Assembly (NCBI GenBank): GCA_023055425.1
Contig: JALGPY010000001.1
Location: 114,557,057 to 114,621,056, forward strand
Direction of reading: 5' to 3'
DNA length: 64,000 nucleotides
DNA from: Linanthus parryae
Lineage: Eukaryota > Streptophyta > Magnoliopsida > Ericales > Polemoniaceae
The position numbers and the translations under genes are program-made. Positions within the stretch are counted from its first letter, which is position 1. The number at the start of each line of letters is the position of its first letter. Below the pieces are notes generated by a model that was not told where the DNA came from, made no database searches, and saw nothing but the letters and a program-made list of their open reading frames with translations. Of the stretch, positions 45,843 to 56,896 are shown piece by piece.

Positions 45843-46664
45843 TTTAATCAAGTAAAACAAGATAAATCAAGTAACGTAACAAAAGCAAGCACGTGCACAG
45901 TGACAAGTTGTGTACAAATATACGGCAATTAAACACGTAAGCACACAATCCTAGGACTTTAATCAATCGCCCCCAAGCACGCTTCTAAGCGCAACAAAAA
46001 GTAAATTGGGCTTTTACTCAATTGTGCCTAGACTCGAGTATTGAAATTGTGCGAGAGATTAGGACGTACCTACGTGCCCGGAGCAAGTCTTACGGGCACG
46101 AATTTGCAGAATTTCGACAACCCGGGCTGTTTTAGGGTTGCCGAAATTTTTGTTCCGAATTCTTCAATTGACGTGTGCCTTTTGCTCCTTGCGGTGTCCC
46201 CGTCGAAACCCTAGAATATCTCCTTCGAATTCGCCCTCAATCGCCCCCAATTTCAGATTCTTCCTCAAACCCTAGCCTTGCCTCCTTCTTCGATTCACCA
46301 CCAATTTGAGTTGTGGTAGTGGTGGTGATGGTCCTGTGATGGTGATGGTGGTGGTTGGAGATGGTGGTCGTGGCTGAGAGAGGGAGTTGGCGGTGGCGAT
46401 GGGTGTTGGCGATGGTGAAGGAGAGCTCTGCTGTGATGAGATGGAGGGACGAGAGGTCTGCGCCGGAGAGATTGTGGGAGAGAGCGCTGCGGCGGAGAGA
46501 TGGCGGTGGTGGCGGCTGGAGATGGTGGTCGTGGTGGTGACTGATGGAGATGGTGGTGGCTGTGTATGGTGAAGGAGGAAGGTCGACGGGATGGGAGGAA
46601 ATAAGGAGAAAAGAAAGAATTTTTTTTTTTTTGTTTTTAACCTCATTGACTGCCCGTGTGGAAG

Positions 46665-47042
46665 TAATCGTACGATTACTTTCAGGTAATCGTACGATTA
46701 CTTGAAAGTAATCGTGCGATTACTTGTGCTACGAATGGGCAGTGACTTTTCTTGTGAATTCATCATCAAAATTTTTCTAAGTAAGAAGTAATCGTACGAT
46801 TACTTTTAAGTGACCGTACGATTACTTTTAAAGTAACCGTACGGTTACTTTTAAGTAATCGTGCGATTACTTTTAAGGTAACCGTACGATTACTTTAAGG
46901 TAATCGTACGATTACTTTAAAGTAATCGTGCGATTACTTTCGTACAAATGGGCAGTGAGTTTTCTCCAAAATTCCACCCCAAAAATTTTTCTAAGGCAAA
47001 AGTAAACGTACGATTACTCTAAGGTAATCGTACGATTACTTT
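46665..47042. repeat. Palindromic 16-mer array between pol and the third ORF (12 copies)
   Basis: Twelve copies of GTAATCGTACGATTAC or variants with one or two changes (for example GTAATCGTGCGATTAC, GTAACCGTACGGTTAC, GTAAACGTACGATTAC) occur in three groups: three at 46665-46723, seven at 46787-46936 and two at 47003-47038. The spacer between groups is itself duplicated (ATGGGCAGTGA...AATTTTTCTAAG at 46733 and 46949). Some changes are compensated on both arms, keeping the palindrome. Confidence 0.92.
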
Positions 47043-47320
47043 TGTGCAGGAGAAAAAATTTTAATAACCAAAATATAACCTTTACCTCGTATTTTGATCC
47101 CGAACTCCGATGAGTGTGATTTTTGCACCTTTGGATCCCTTTTCCGACGTATGTCTTGGTCGTAAAAATAACGTCCCGTTTCCGGATCGTTTTCCCGTCT
47201 TTCCTCAATTATCGCTTAATTACGCGAAAAATATCCAAATTGTGCCCAATTTGTCGTTTTCTTCAAAATTTTGCAATCACCTTCATCAAGATGGGGAGTG
47301 CGGGATCTCTTCTCATGTAG

Positions 47321-47580
47321 AAAAACTCCCAAAGTCCGGGGAACCTTTCATTCTTCAATTTCGCGCTTCCAAAGGCTCGTTTTGCATTTCCGGATGCTTT
47401 TGGACGCCTTTTAGCATCCTTTTTCGTCTTTGTTGCTCGTTTCTTTGGTTTGTCATGGATCTCCTCGACCTCGAGACTCCATTTATGGTATAAAAGATTC
47501 CCAAAGTCCGGGGAACCTTTTATCCTTCAATTTGCTCATTCCAAAGACCCGTTTGGCAATTCCGGATGCTTTTTGACTCC
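47321..47580. repeat. Imperfect tandem pair in C, 172-bp period
   Basis: TCCCAAAGTCCGGGGAACCT at 47327 recurs at 47499, and the similarity continues for about 85 bp (CTTCAATTT, TTCCAAAG, CCGTTT, TTCCGGATGCTTTT). A second short pair, TATCAAGAAGGGG(A/G)(G/A)TCCGGAA, lies at about 47788 and 47936. Confidence 0.75.
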
Positions 47581-48156
47581 CTTCCTCTTCGCAACATCCT
47601 TTTTGGCATAACTTCTTCGTCCGGACTCCGATATACGCGATCCACCTATCCACAGAAAGCTCTCGAACACCCCCATACTATGGCACTGTTCAAATCAGCT
47701 CACAGTCCTGTCTTCAAAAATTTACCTCGTAATCCGTGCCATTGTGCCAACTTTCTCATTCTCTTTACGTCTTCTTCGCGTATATCAAGAAGGGGAGTCC
47801 GGAAACTTGATCTTCCCCAGGTGCGTGTGTTGAGTACGTGTAGGAATGGCGTCAATCATCCATTTCTTCATTCCGGGTCCCGATACGCGTTTTGGCTTGC
47901 TCTTTCTCGTTTTTCGTGCAATTCTTCACTCACGTATCAAGAAGGGGGATCCGGAATAGGCCTTCCACCTAGAATTCCTGCACATACTCATTGAAAATAT
48001 TAAATCCACTCTCTCGCACCTCTCAAATAGTTAGAACAAAATCAAATAACAAAACAGTATTGAAATCTACACTATGCAGTAAATAGGTTGGGTTGCCTCC
48101 CAACAAGCGCTTTGTAATTTAAGGTCGACGGCCCGACCAAGTTACCTCAAATGAGC

Positions 48157-51100
48157 TCAGATATCGGGAATTGGTTTGAGGCTCTCGATAACCCCAATGA
48201 AGTTCCCGTCCACGTACGGTTTTGCTCGCTGTCCATTTACCTTGAACCTGTTCCCATTCTCAGCTTCTACCTCGAGCGATCCCCATGGGTAAACCTCTGT
48301 AATTGTAAATGGACCACTCCACCTTGATTTCAGCTTGCCCGGAAACAGTTTCAGGCGGGCGTTGAATATCAATACCTTCTGGCCCACTCTGAAATCTCGT
48401 GGAATGATATGCTTGTCATGCCATTGCTTGGTCCTCTCTTTGTATATCTTGGCACTCTGATATGCCATCAACCTGTGTTCTTCTAACTCAAGCAATGCCT
48501 GCTTCCTTTGCTCACCAGAGAGCTTAGCATCCAAATTTAATTTCTTTAGCGCCCAAAACGCTTTGTGCTCCAGTTCCACCGGCAGATGACATGATTTCCC
48601 GAAAACGAGTTGGTAGGGAGACATGCCAAGGGGAGTCTTGTATGCAGTCCGGTATGCCCATAAATTATCATCCAAGTGTAGAGCCCAGTCTTTGCGCCCT
48701 GGATTGACAGTTTTCTCTAGAATCCCTTTTATCTCACGGTTAGACACTTCAGCTTGTCCATTGGATTGTGGATGGTAGGCCAATGAGATTTTGTGTGTTT
48801 TTACCCCATACTTGCTCAAGGTATTGGCAAAAACCTTGTTCACAAAGTGTGATCCCTCGTCGCTAATAATGGCTCTGGGAGTTCCAAATCTTGTGAAGAT
48901 ATTTTTGCGTAAGAATCTCTCGACTGTAGCACTATCATTCTTTGGACAAGCCAGAGCCTCCACCCATTTGGTGACATAATCAACAGCCAACAAAATATAC
49001 AGATTACCAAGCGACGATGGGAATGGCCCCATAAAATCAATCCCCCACACATCAAATGGTTCTACTTCTAACACGAAATTTTGAGGCATTTCATTTCGGT
49101 TAGAGATATTACCTGTTCTTTGGCATCGGTCACACTGCTGTACAAATAGATGGGCGTCTTTATGCAAGGTTGGCCAATAGAAACCACTCTGAAGTACCTT
49201 CGCAACTGTGCGTGATTTGCCGAAATGTCCCCCACAGTTCAACTCGTGGCAGTGTCTAAGGATCTCCAACGTGTCCGGTTCCGCAACACATCTCCGCAAT
49301 ACATTGTCCGCCCCCAACTTGAACAAATAAGGATCATCCCAGAAATACTGTCGTGCGTCTGCAAAGAACTTCTTCCTCTGGTGATAATTCAGGTCCTTGG
49401 GCACAATGTTGAGTGCCTTGAAATTTGCCAAGTCAGCAAACCAAGGCACAGCTGCAACCACAACCATGAGCTGCTCATCTGGAAAATCCTCTCGAATCGA
49501 CAAATCTTCCTGCTTATCGTTCTCCAGTCTCGACAAATGATCTGCAACCACATTTTCTACCCCCTTTTTATCTTTGATCACCACATCGAACTCTTGCATC
49601 AACAACACCCACCGGATCAATCTTGGCTTGGCGTCCTTCTTGGTGAGAAGGTACTTGAGGGCTGAATGGTCCGTGAAGATCGTCACCTGAGAACCCACAA
49701 GATATGGACGAAACTTGTCCAACGAAAATATGATAGCCAACATCTCTTTCTCCGTGGTAGCATAATTAACCTGTGCATCATTAAGAGTACGACTGGCATA
49801 ATAAATGACGTGAGCTACCTTATCTTTCCGCTGGCCTAGAACTGCTCCCACCGCATAGTCACTAGCATCACACATGAGCTCAAATGGTAGGGACCAGTCT
49901 GGTGTGGTGATGATAGGCGCGCTAATCAGCTTTTCCTTGAGCAAATCAAAAGCCGACTTGCACTCCGCATTAAAATCAAAAACTGCGTCCTTCTCAAGCA
50001 ATCCACACAAAGGTTTCGTGATCTTCGAGAAGTCTTTAATGAAGCGCCGATAGAACCCTGCATGTCCCAAGAAACTCCTTACCCCTTTAACAGAGGTAGG
50101 GTAAGGAAGCTTCTCAATAACCTCAATCTTGGCTCTATCCACCTCTAATCCTTTGCTGGAGATCTTGTGGCCCAAAACAATACCCTCGGTAACCATGAAG
50201 TGACACTTCTCCCAGTTGAGCACTAGGTTGGTGTCAATGCATCTATCAAGAACCCAGGCCAACTGCTGCAGGCAGTCTTCGAATCCATCACCATAGAGCG
50301 AGAAGTCGTCCATGAACACTTCAAAGTTCTGCTCCATCATATCAGAGAAGATCGACATCATACACCTCTGAAACATAGCAGGTGCGTTGCATAACCCAAA
50401 AGGCAAGCGTCTAAAAGCGAAAGTCCCATAAGGACAAGTGAATGTCGTCTTCTCCTGGTCAGCTGGCTCAATTGCTATCTGGTTGTACCCGGAGTACCCA
50501 TCCAAAAAGCAATAATGAGAGTGATGTGCTAGCCTATCAAGCATCTGATCAACGAATGGAAGGGGAAAATGATCCTTCAAAGTGGCATCATTGAGCTTGC
50601 GGTAATCCATGCAAACTCTCCACCCAGTAACAGTACGCGTAGCGATTTGATCACCTTTTTCCCCTTCCACCACAGTTATACCCCCCTTCTTAGGGACACA
50701 TTGTACCGGGCTAGTCCATGTGCTGTCGGAAATCGGATAAATGATGCCCGCCTCCAACCATTTAAGCACCTCTTTCTTCACCACCTCCTGCATGTGAGGA
50801 TTGAGGCGGCGCTGAAACTGAACTACCGGCTTCTTGTCTTCCATGAGCCGAATCTTGTGCTGGCAAACTGTGGGGCTGATCCCCTTGATATCCGCTATGG
50901 TCCATCCCATAGCTGCCTTTCTCTCCTGTAGTACCTTGAGAAGCTGCTCCTCCTGTTCCCTGTCCAAACATGTAGACACAATCACAGGTAAAGACTCATT
51001 AGATCCCAAGTATAGATATTTCAAATGTACAGGTAAAGGCTTTAATTCTAAAATAGGAGCAGTAATAAGAGAAGGAGTAAGAATCTTCCTGCTTCCCTCA

Positions 51101-52272
51101 TTAAAGAGGGGTAGGGGCTGACGCCAATGAACATCAAATGCTTGCTCTTTCTCGCTGGAATCAAGTAGAACAAGCTCCTCATATAGCTGCTCCAATAAAA
51201 TATCATCCTCTTCGTCCGGCGTGTAGGCCTCCACCCCGAAGCACTGCTCACTGACCGCATATGCGGGAAACTTCATAGCCTCAAATACATTGAAGGCCAC
51301 CTTCTCATCGTTGATCTGCATAGTCAGCTCTCCATTGGCCACATCAATGATAGTCCTCCCAGTAGCTAGGAATGGGCGACCCAAAATAAGAGGAACATCA
51401 TCGTCAGCCTCCATGTCTAAGATCACAAAATCCGCTGGGAAGATGAGTCCTTCAACTCTCACTAATACGTCCTCTAAAACACCCCTGGGGTGTTTTATAG
51501 TGCGATCAGCCATCTGCAAGCACATCCTGGTAGGCTTAGGATCTCCCACACCAAGTTGCTCAAAAACCGATGTGGGCATCAAATTAATACTTGCCCCAAG
51601 ATCACACAATGCCCTCCCATGAAATGCATCTCCCAATGTAACAGGAATGATGAAACCGCCCGAATCTTTCATCTTCTTTGGTAGCGCCTTTTGCACAACC
51701 GCGCTACACTCCTCATTCAGAGTCACGGTTTCAAAGTCATCCATGCGTCTCCTATTAGAAAGGAGGTCCTTGAGAAATTTGGCATATTTAGGCATTTGTG
51801 AAATGGCCTCCGCAAAAGGTATATTAATGTGCAGTTTCTTGAAGATATCCACAAACTTCTTGAAATGCTTAGCATCCTCTTGACTCTTCAATCTCTGCGG
51901 GTATGGCACTCGCACACTGTATTCCTCCCTTGGCTTCTGTTTCTCATCCGACTTCCTCACCGTGTCCTTTGATTGGGGAATCACGGTAGGCACGGGAATC
52001 TCTTCATCTAAGGCTTTTTCAGTGGCCTTAGTCGCCTCAGCTCGCTCATGGGTAGGATATGGGGGATCCTGGGTAGTGGTCCCACTGCGAGTAGTAATAG
52101 CCTTCAATTGCTCAGTTGGAGTAATAGTGTTAGACGGGAGTATACCTGGTGGGAGTCGAGGATTCTGATTAGCTATTTGGCCAATTTGTGTCTCATGATT
52201 CTTTAACGAGGCTTCCATCGCAACAATTTTACTCTCAATCTTGTCGTTGCTAGCTAACAGTTTCCTCAACAT
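48157..52272 (-). CDS. C pol: protease, reverse transcriptase, RNase H, integrase
   Basis: An open frame of 1,371 residues. Protease has [13 protein letters not shown] near residue 222 (DLGA, as in Athila, not DSGA) and [19 protein letters not shown] has [50 protein letters not shown] and the catalytic [10 protein letters not shown] near residue 652. RNase H has [16 protein letters not shown] near 800 and [11 protein letters not shown]. Integrase has the zinc-binding [11 protein letters not shown] ... CDRCQRTG near 1007 and core residues [12 protein letters not shown] (about 1077), ISDEGSHF (about 1137) and [16 protein letters not shown]. It ends with [20 protein letters not shown]. All catalytic residues seem present. 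It shares the frame of gag but is cut off by a TAG at 52344-52342. The Met at 52272 is only the first Met after that stop. Confidence 0.9.
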   Translation of the reverse strand: MLRKLLASNDKIESKIVAMEASLKNHETQIGQIANQNPRLPPGILPSNTITPTEQLKAITTRSGTTTQDPPYPTHERAEATKATEKALDEEIPVPTVIPQSKDTVRKSDEKQKPREEYSVRVPYPQRLKSQEDAKHFKKFVDIFKKLHINIPFAEAISQMPKYAKFLKDLLSNRRRMDDFETVTLNEECSAVVQKALPKKMKDSGGFIIPVTLGDAFHGRALCDLGASINLMPTSVFEQLGVGDPKPTRMCLQMADRTIKHPRGVLEDVLVRVEGLIFPADFVILDMEADDDVPLILGRPFLATGRTIIDVANGELTMQINDEKVAFNVFEAMKFPAYAVSEQCFGVEAYTPDEEDDILLEQLYEELVLLDSSEKEQAFDVHWRQPLPLFNEGSRKILTPSLITAPILELKPLPVHLKYLYLGSNESLPVIVSTCLDREQEEQLLKVLQERKAAMGWTIADIKGISPTVCQHKIRLMEDKKPVVQFQRRLNPHMQEVVKKEVLKWLEAGIIYPISDSTWTSPVQCVPKKGGITVVEGEKGDQIATRTVTGWRVCMDYRKLNDATLKDHFPLPFVDQMLDRLAHHSHYCFLDGYSGYNQIAIEPADQEKTTFTCPYGTFAFRRLPFGLCNAPAMFQRCMMSIFSDMMEQNFEVFMDDFSLYGDGFEDCLQQLAWVLDRCIDTNLVLNWEKCHFMVTEGIVLGHKISSKGLEVDRAKIEVIEKLPYPTSVKGVRSFLGHAGFYRRFIKDFSKITKPLCGLLEKDAVFDFNAECKSAFDLLKEKLISAPIITTPDWSLPFELMCDASDYAVGAVLGQRKDKVAHVIYYASRTLNDAQVNYATTEKEMLAIIFSLDKFRPYLVGSQVTIFTDHSALKYLLTKKDAKPRLIRWVLLMQEFDVVIKDKKGVENVVADHLSRLENDKQEDLSIREDFPDEQLMVVVAAVPWFADLANFKALNIVPKDLNYHQRKKFFADARQYFWDDPYLFKLGADNVLRRCVAEPDTLEILRHCHELNCGGHFGKSRTVAKVLQSGFYWPTLHKDAHLFVQQCDRCQRTGNISNRNEMPQNFVLEVEPFDVWGIDFMGPFPSSLGNLYILLAVDYVTKWVEALACPKNDSATVERFLRKNIFTRFGTPRAIISDEGSHFVNKVFANTLSKYGVKTHKISLAYHPQSNGQAEVSNREIKGILEKTVNPGRKDWALHLDDNLWAYRTAYKTPLGMSPYQLVFGKSCHLPVELEHKAFWALKKLNLDAKLSGEQRKQALLELEEHRLMAYQSAKIYKERTKQWHDKHIIPRDFRVGQKVLIFNARLKLFPGKLKSRWSGPFTITEVYPWGSLEVEAENGNRFKVNGQRAKPYVDGNFIGVIESLKPIPDI

Positions 52273-52341
52273 CGCATTTGTATCCTGTTCTTCTGAGGGT
52301 GGGGCTGAAGCCTGTTGTTGTGGAGCCTGTCTCTGAGCTTG

Positions 52342-53730
52342 CTATGGAACATTTGGCCTATGACCTGGCGCATATAAACCACTATTTGGATTGGCATAGC
52401 TAAAGTTGGGGTGATTGCGATTGTTAGGATGATAGGTGTTTGGCCATTGCTGCTGTCTTTGTTGACCCATGTAATTCACGTCTTCAATGCCATCCCCATA
52501 TCCCTGATTTGCATCTGCTACCATCTCTCCCACTGACTTCACCTGTGCCGATGGATTCAAATGACTGAAAGCCGATGTCATAACTGCCATTTGATGTTCA
52601 AATTTCTGTTCCACCATAGACTCAATCTGACTAACCAATGCTCCATCTGATTTCGTGCTTCTACGAGTTTCAGACCTCGTGGATTCACGTTTTGCTACAT
52701 TATCTAGCAAATCACGACATCTCTGTAGTCCCATCCCCATAAAATTGCCTTGAGCCATCATGTCTAGTTCACTAGCAGTCTCCCTGTCCAAAGCATTATA
52801 AAAATAGTGAAGAAGTTTATACCATGGCTCCCCATGAGTAGGGCATCTGCGAAGGAGCTGGTTGAACTTTCTCCACGTGTCACCCAGAGAATCATCTTCC
52901 TGCTGTTTAAATGTGGTTATGTCAGCCATCCGTTGAGCAACCTTAGATGGTGGAAGATACTTCCTGAGAAACTCTCTGCTACAATCTGCCCATGTAACTA
53001 TGCTGCCTGCTGGAAGTTCCATAAGCCATGTCTTTGCCTTTCCCGATAAAGAGAAGGGGAAAAGCATGAGCTTTATAGTCTCGATTGGCACTCTCTGGTC
53101 ATACATGGTAGAAGTAATCTGCTCGAAGTTGAGCAAGTGCTGATGTGGATCATCACTCGGGACTCCCGTGAATAGGCACTCATCCCTAACCATATTGATC
53201 AACGGTTGGCGAATCTCGAAATGCGCGGCATTAATCTGCAGCCTGACAATGGTAGGCTGATATCCATCCGGTGTAGTTCTGAAGTAGTCCACCAAAGGAC
53301 GGTCATCCTCCTCAGCATTGTTGACTTGCTCTACCACATACCGGCCGTTATTGTTCCGATTATTACCCCCATTGTTCCCATTGCCACCGTTGTTTCCACC
53401 ATTAACTCCTCCATTGTTCCCATTAACTACTTCTGCACCAGGGGGTTGTTGTGGATTCTGGGGATTCATGCGATCAATCATGGCTTGCATCGCAGCCATT
53501 TGAGCCCTAAGCTCCTCAGTTTCCCTTGCTCGATTTGCTGCATCCTCCACAGCTGCAGCTCTAGCTGATTCCGCATCTTCGAGGCCCTTGCGGAACCTCT
53601 CAAACTCAGCTCTAGTTTGCTCGTCCATTTGAACTGAATTTGCTTTCCTCTTGTCTCTATTCTGTGCTCGCAATAAGGATTCCGGGTCTTCAAGTGTTGG
53701 ATGCAAAGGCTCGTCTCTAGAACGTGACAT
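52342..53730 (-). CDS. C gag
   Basis: An open frame of 462 residues starting MSRSRDEPLHPTLEDPE at 53730, about 115 bp after the PBS. The first 100 residues are charged and probably coiled coil (RAEFERFRKGLEDAESARAA, RARETEELRAQMAAMQAMID). A Gly/Asn-rich linker follows. The capsid-like domain has FEIRQPLINMVRDECLF, DDPHQHLLNFEQI, LMLFPFSLSGKAKTWLMELP and WRKFNQLLRRCPTHG. This is the Athila-type Gag domain. No CCHC zinc knuckle is visible. The frame ends with NVP and TAG (52344-52342), after which the same phase stays open through [20 protein letters not shown] into pol. Hence gag and pol were or are one reading frame. Confidence 0.88.
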   Translation of the reverse strand: MSRSRDEPLHPTLEDPESLLRAQNRDKRKANSVQMDEQTRAEFERFRKGLEDAESARAAAVEDAANRARETEELRAQMAAMQAMIDRMNPQNPQQPPGAEVVNGNNGGVNGGNNGGNGNNGGNNRNNNGRYVVEQVNNAEEDDRPLVDYFRTTPDGYQPTIVRLQINAAHFEIRQPLINMVRDECLFTGVPSDDPHQHLLNFEQITSTMYDQRVPIETIKLMLFPFSLSGKAKTWLMELPAGSIVTWADCSREFLRKYLPPSKVAQRMADITTFKQQEDDSLGDTWRKFNQLLRRCPTHGEPWYKLLHYFYNALDRETASELDMMAQGNFMGMGLQRCRDLLDNVAKRESTRSETRRSTKSDGALVSQIESMVEQKFEHQMAVMTSAFSHLNPSAQVKSVGEMVADANQGYGDGIEDVNYMGQQRQQQWPNTYHPNNRNHPNFSYANPNSGLYAPGHRPNVP

Positions 53731-53844
53731 GCACCAAATGAATCAGACCTGAAACGCGAATCACACACACAAAACAGGTGAGTAACAAATATAAACTGAA
53801 AAGTAAATCCCTAAAGAGAAAACTAATAGCTAATTCAACCGAAG

Positions 53845-53862
53845 TCCCCGGCAACGGCGCCA
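53845..53862 (-). promoter_or_regulatory. C primer binding site (tRNA-Asp)
   Basis: On the minus strand TGGCGCCGTTGCCGGGGA lies six bases after the 5' LTR. It is fully complementary to the 3' end of plant tRNA-Asp(GTC), the primer typical of Athila elements. Confidence 0.88.
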
Positions 53863-53868
53863 AAAACT

Positions 53869-55333
53869 TGACACGCTCCAACTGCAAGTGCACAGTTGTC
53901 GGTGCAGTAATAATCGGAAAAGTCCGGATTGTCGAACCCAAGGGACTTCGTGTAACTAACTATTAAGTTTGTTCTTTATGTGGGCAAAACGCAGTTGTTT
54001 TGTGGTTCCTAATTCTACTAAAAATTCGAATAACAATTATCTCAAATAATTCAAAGAATTATTTCAAGATTAACGAGCACGAGCTGATATTGTTGTGTAT
54101 CAAGTTTGATTAAATTCAGGATATCTCTACGGATCACCAGGAATGTCACACTACGTTGGATTTATGTTTTACTAACACGATAATTTCTTATTCTAGTTAA
54201 ACGAGCAATTGTATATTGAAGATGTCTCAACCAATAACTATGCCTAAACTATCGTAACTGATTCCTCTAGCTTACTCAAGTTCAAACACGCATTACGATA
54301 CTAATTTCTACTCTTGTTCTTAGCTAACTAGCAAGATTCCTCAACCCTAGATACGGCTAGTGTGTATTTCAATTTTCCGGGCAACGAACGTAGATTCCTC
54401 TATCGTTCATAACCTAGCACAATCCTACTAACACGTCTATCAATAGAAAAGATAAATTATAAACATAAAATACACATAACTAAAGAAGAAATCATCAATT
54501 AAGCTCAAAAGCATGAGAGTAAATCCATAAACCACAAGTTGTAGTGATCAAACCCTAGTTTCCTACGAGATATCTCAAAATAAGGGTTTAGCTACTCATA
54601 ATCATGTTCATAATACAAAGTTTCATGATCGAGTATCAAAAACTAGAGAAGAAAAGAAGAAGAGAAGCCAAACGGATGATCCATGCTCTCGACCTAGCTT
54701 CCAAGCGCTCCAAGCACGACTCCCAAGGTGTGTTCTGATGTTGAATGTCGTTCCCCAATGTTTCCTAAGTCTTTTGTGGCTTCAAACTCCCAAAACTATG
54801 CCAAAATAGCGAAAACAGCCCAAAATTTCAGTTCTGGCCGCAGAGGTAATCGTACGATTACCTTGATGTAATCGTACGATTACTTGCCTCATAGGTAATC
54901 GTACGTTTACATCTAAGTAATCGTACGATTACTTCTGGATGAAGGTAATCGTACGATTACCTTGAGGTAAACGTACGATTACTTCTGGTCTTCCACCATT
55001 CAATCTTCAACTTCTTGCTCTTTTTCCTTTCGTCTTCACTTCCCGAGCATCCCTTTGAGCCTCCAACCTTTCCGAAGTTCACTTTTGCTCCAATGTCACG
55101 TCCCGAGCTCCCGGTTCCTGAAAACCACAACACGAGAAACATACCGGAAGATCAAACGTGATAAAATATAGCCAAAATCAATGCAAAAAGTGCCCGGACT
55201 CATCATTAACGTGCAAAGACTCAACATGCTCAACTTTAGCAAGAAATGATCCAAAATCTATCAAAACGCATCGGAATATACGCAAAAAGGTAAGGAAACA
55301 TATAAGAATATAACTCCAAATATGGAGTTATCA
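53869..55333 (-). mobile_element. C 5' LTR
   Basis: Same length and ends as 40463-41927. Differences noticed: A/G near 53919, C/T near 54139, C/A near 54736 and A/C near 55287. So few changes mean a recent insertion. Confidence 0.93.
54846..54982. repeat. Palindromic 16-mer cluster in C 5' LTR (6 copies)
   Basis: The exact counterpart of 41440-41576, offset by 13,406 bp. The element therefore carries the motif in the transcription-driving LTR as well as internally. Confidence 0.93.
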
Positions 55334-55737
55334 GATCCTTCAACCATTTTTGTGTTCATGAGGTTTTTCATAGCAACCTGCCTGGCAGCACGATCCTGAT
55401 CCCCAAACATTTCTTTGAGGTTCTCCATGATCTCAAGGGCAGAGCCCATGTTCTCATGCTGATGCTGCAACACATTAGACATGGAGCCTAATATGTAGCA
55501 TTTAGCCATCTGATCAGCTTTCTGCCACCTCTTATAAGACCTGGCTTCTTCTTCAGAAGCCTCTTCTAGAGGTTCTGCAGGACATTCCTCAATAAGCACA
55601 AATTTGTAATCCTCAGCAGTTAGCACAATATTCAAATTCCTCTTCCAATCAATATAGTTCGATCCAGTGAGTTTGTTTTGATTCAAGAGAATAGATAGTG
55701 GGTTGAATGAGTTCGAAATTTTGAACCTGAGAATCAT
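55334..55737 (-). pseudogene. B gag, 5' part, cut by element C
   Basis: From a likely Met at 55737 (MILRFKISNSFNPLSILLNQ) the frame reads KLTGSNYIDWKRNLNIVLTA, LIEECPAEPLEEASEEEA, RSYKRWQKADQMAKCYILGS, LKEMFGDQDRAARQVAMKNL and MNTKMVEG. This is the copia Gag (UBN2-type) domain. It stops being B sequence at 55334, where C is inserted. The rest of Gag resumes on the other side at 40462. The phase matches across C if one copy of the target duplication is removed. Upstream Met codons in the same frame (to 55866) exist, but the conserved part begins after 55737. Confidence 0.85.
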
Positions 55738-56896
55738 GTAAATAAAACATATAAGGGCAATGTAAACCACCAGTAGTCTAACACAAAAAAAATAGTATGC
55801 CACGATGGGTGGACGTCTACCATTCATTCTATAGCTAGACATGGTACCTTTGGTCCTGCAAGTCATAGCAGTGACTCCGATGGGGAGGATACTATAACTT
55901 ACATCTAAGTGTATACCATCATTATACTTTGAAACCCATTACCCTATTACATGCCTCTCAGATGGAGAGATGACACATAAACAGTAATTATTGGAAGTAT
56001 CCTAATAGAAATTTATACTAGTGATCCTGTAGTGGTTATGTTCGAGAAGAAGGTTAACTACAAGGCTAACACACACAACCAACTACATCACTTATAAATC
56101 AATGATGGAGACCGTGGGATCTATAACCATTAGACTCCCTCTCCCACTTAGTTGTTTGAACAATTTAATACAAATTAAATTATTTATCCATGTTGTCCAT
56201 GATAACATGCAAGCATCCACAATAATCATACACATAGATACAATCAAACACATAATAAGCATTCAACCACACAAAGGCCTGCTATTATGGTCCAAGCTTC
56301 ATTATCCGCGCTATCATGCTTCTGTCCCAGCTTTCCCGATGAGTTTCCCGCCGATCCAACTCGGCGCTGAGTTGGCTGGGGGTTTTCAGGGGGCAGCGCG
56401 CCCCTGATAGGGTTCGGGGTGCGATTTTTTTCTGGGTTGGTGTTTATGGGGTGCGATTTCTGTACATCGTTTTTAACACGGTGTGCCCTTTTTTCTGAAA
56501 ATCGCCATGCCATCTTCGCCCTTCTGTCTTCACTATAATTACAGTAACCCTAGCCTCAATGGATTCCGCAAATCAGTCTATAACAGAGTACCAGAGACTG
56601 CTATAGACTTTCAATGCCTCCAAGGAGTTCACATGTTCTTCTAAAACCGGAATAAGAGAACCTAGGGTTTACTATTACAGATTACAGATTTCATCCACGA
56701 AAAACAGCGTGGGAATCAAAACCAAATCAAACCACATACATCAAACAGTATGACCATAATAGCAGGACACGATTCGATCTGCAAAACAGAGTTAGACATC
56801 GCAATCTTCCTACTCCAACATGCATAGCCGGTTCGATTATTGGACAACATGGATGTATAGCAGATATGCAGAGTCGAACGGGGCTCTGATACCAAT
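55738..56896 (-). other. B leader region with tRNA-Met PBS (56880-56894)
   Basis: About 1.15 kb between the 5' LTR and gag. On the minus strand TGGTATCAGAGCCCC (56894-56880) lies two bases after the LTR. It is complementary to initiator tRNA-Met, with extra bases past the core. The remainder is non-coding with a GC-rich patch at about 56320-56430. Confidence 0.75.

Larger units (their letters stand above)
45861..48156 (-). other. C spacer between pol and the third ORF
   Basis: Holds the palindrome array (46665-47042), an imperfect tandem pair (47321-47580) and, nearer the third ORF, a CT-rich, Ser/Pro/Thr-coding low-complexity stretch (46646-46272). Read on the minus strand, that stretch looks like a plant 5' leader. 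The spacer could hold an internal promoter or splice acceptor for the third ORF; no site was fixed. Confidence 0.55.
40463..55333 (-). mobile_element. Element C: Athila-like Ty3/gypsy retrotransposon, 14.9 kb, young
   Basis: Two 1,465-bp LTRs (40463-41927, 53869-55333) differ at only about four positions seen by eye (about 0.3%). The minus strand carries PBS for tRNA-Asp, gag (53730-52342), pol (52272-48157), a third ORF (45860-44292) and a polypurine tract beside the 3' LTR. The target duplication is GACCC (40458-40462) / GATCC (55334-55338), one mismatch, within gag of B. The large size, tRNA-Asp primer, DLGA protease, AAGTGTGGGGATATT polypurine tract and extra ORF after pol fit the Athila group. 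It is the youngest insertion in the window. Confidence 0.93.

Noticed and set aside
44292..45860. Third ORF of C as an envelope glycoprotein
   Set aside because: No signal peptide, membrane helix or cleavage-like motif is visible; the position alone is not evidence.
46272..46646. A 124-codon minus-strand gene upstream of the C third ORF
   Set aside because: Ser/Thr/Pro/His low-complexity product of a CT-rich stretch; better read as a leader-like region.
41440..47042. Regularly recurring palindromes as a CRISPR-like array
   Set aside because: Spacing is irregular (about 19-29 bp with gaps), spacers are themselves repeats, the context is a plant retrotransposon, and no cas gene exists.
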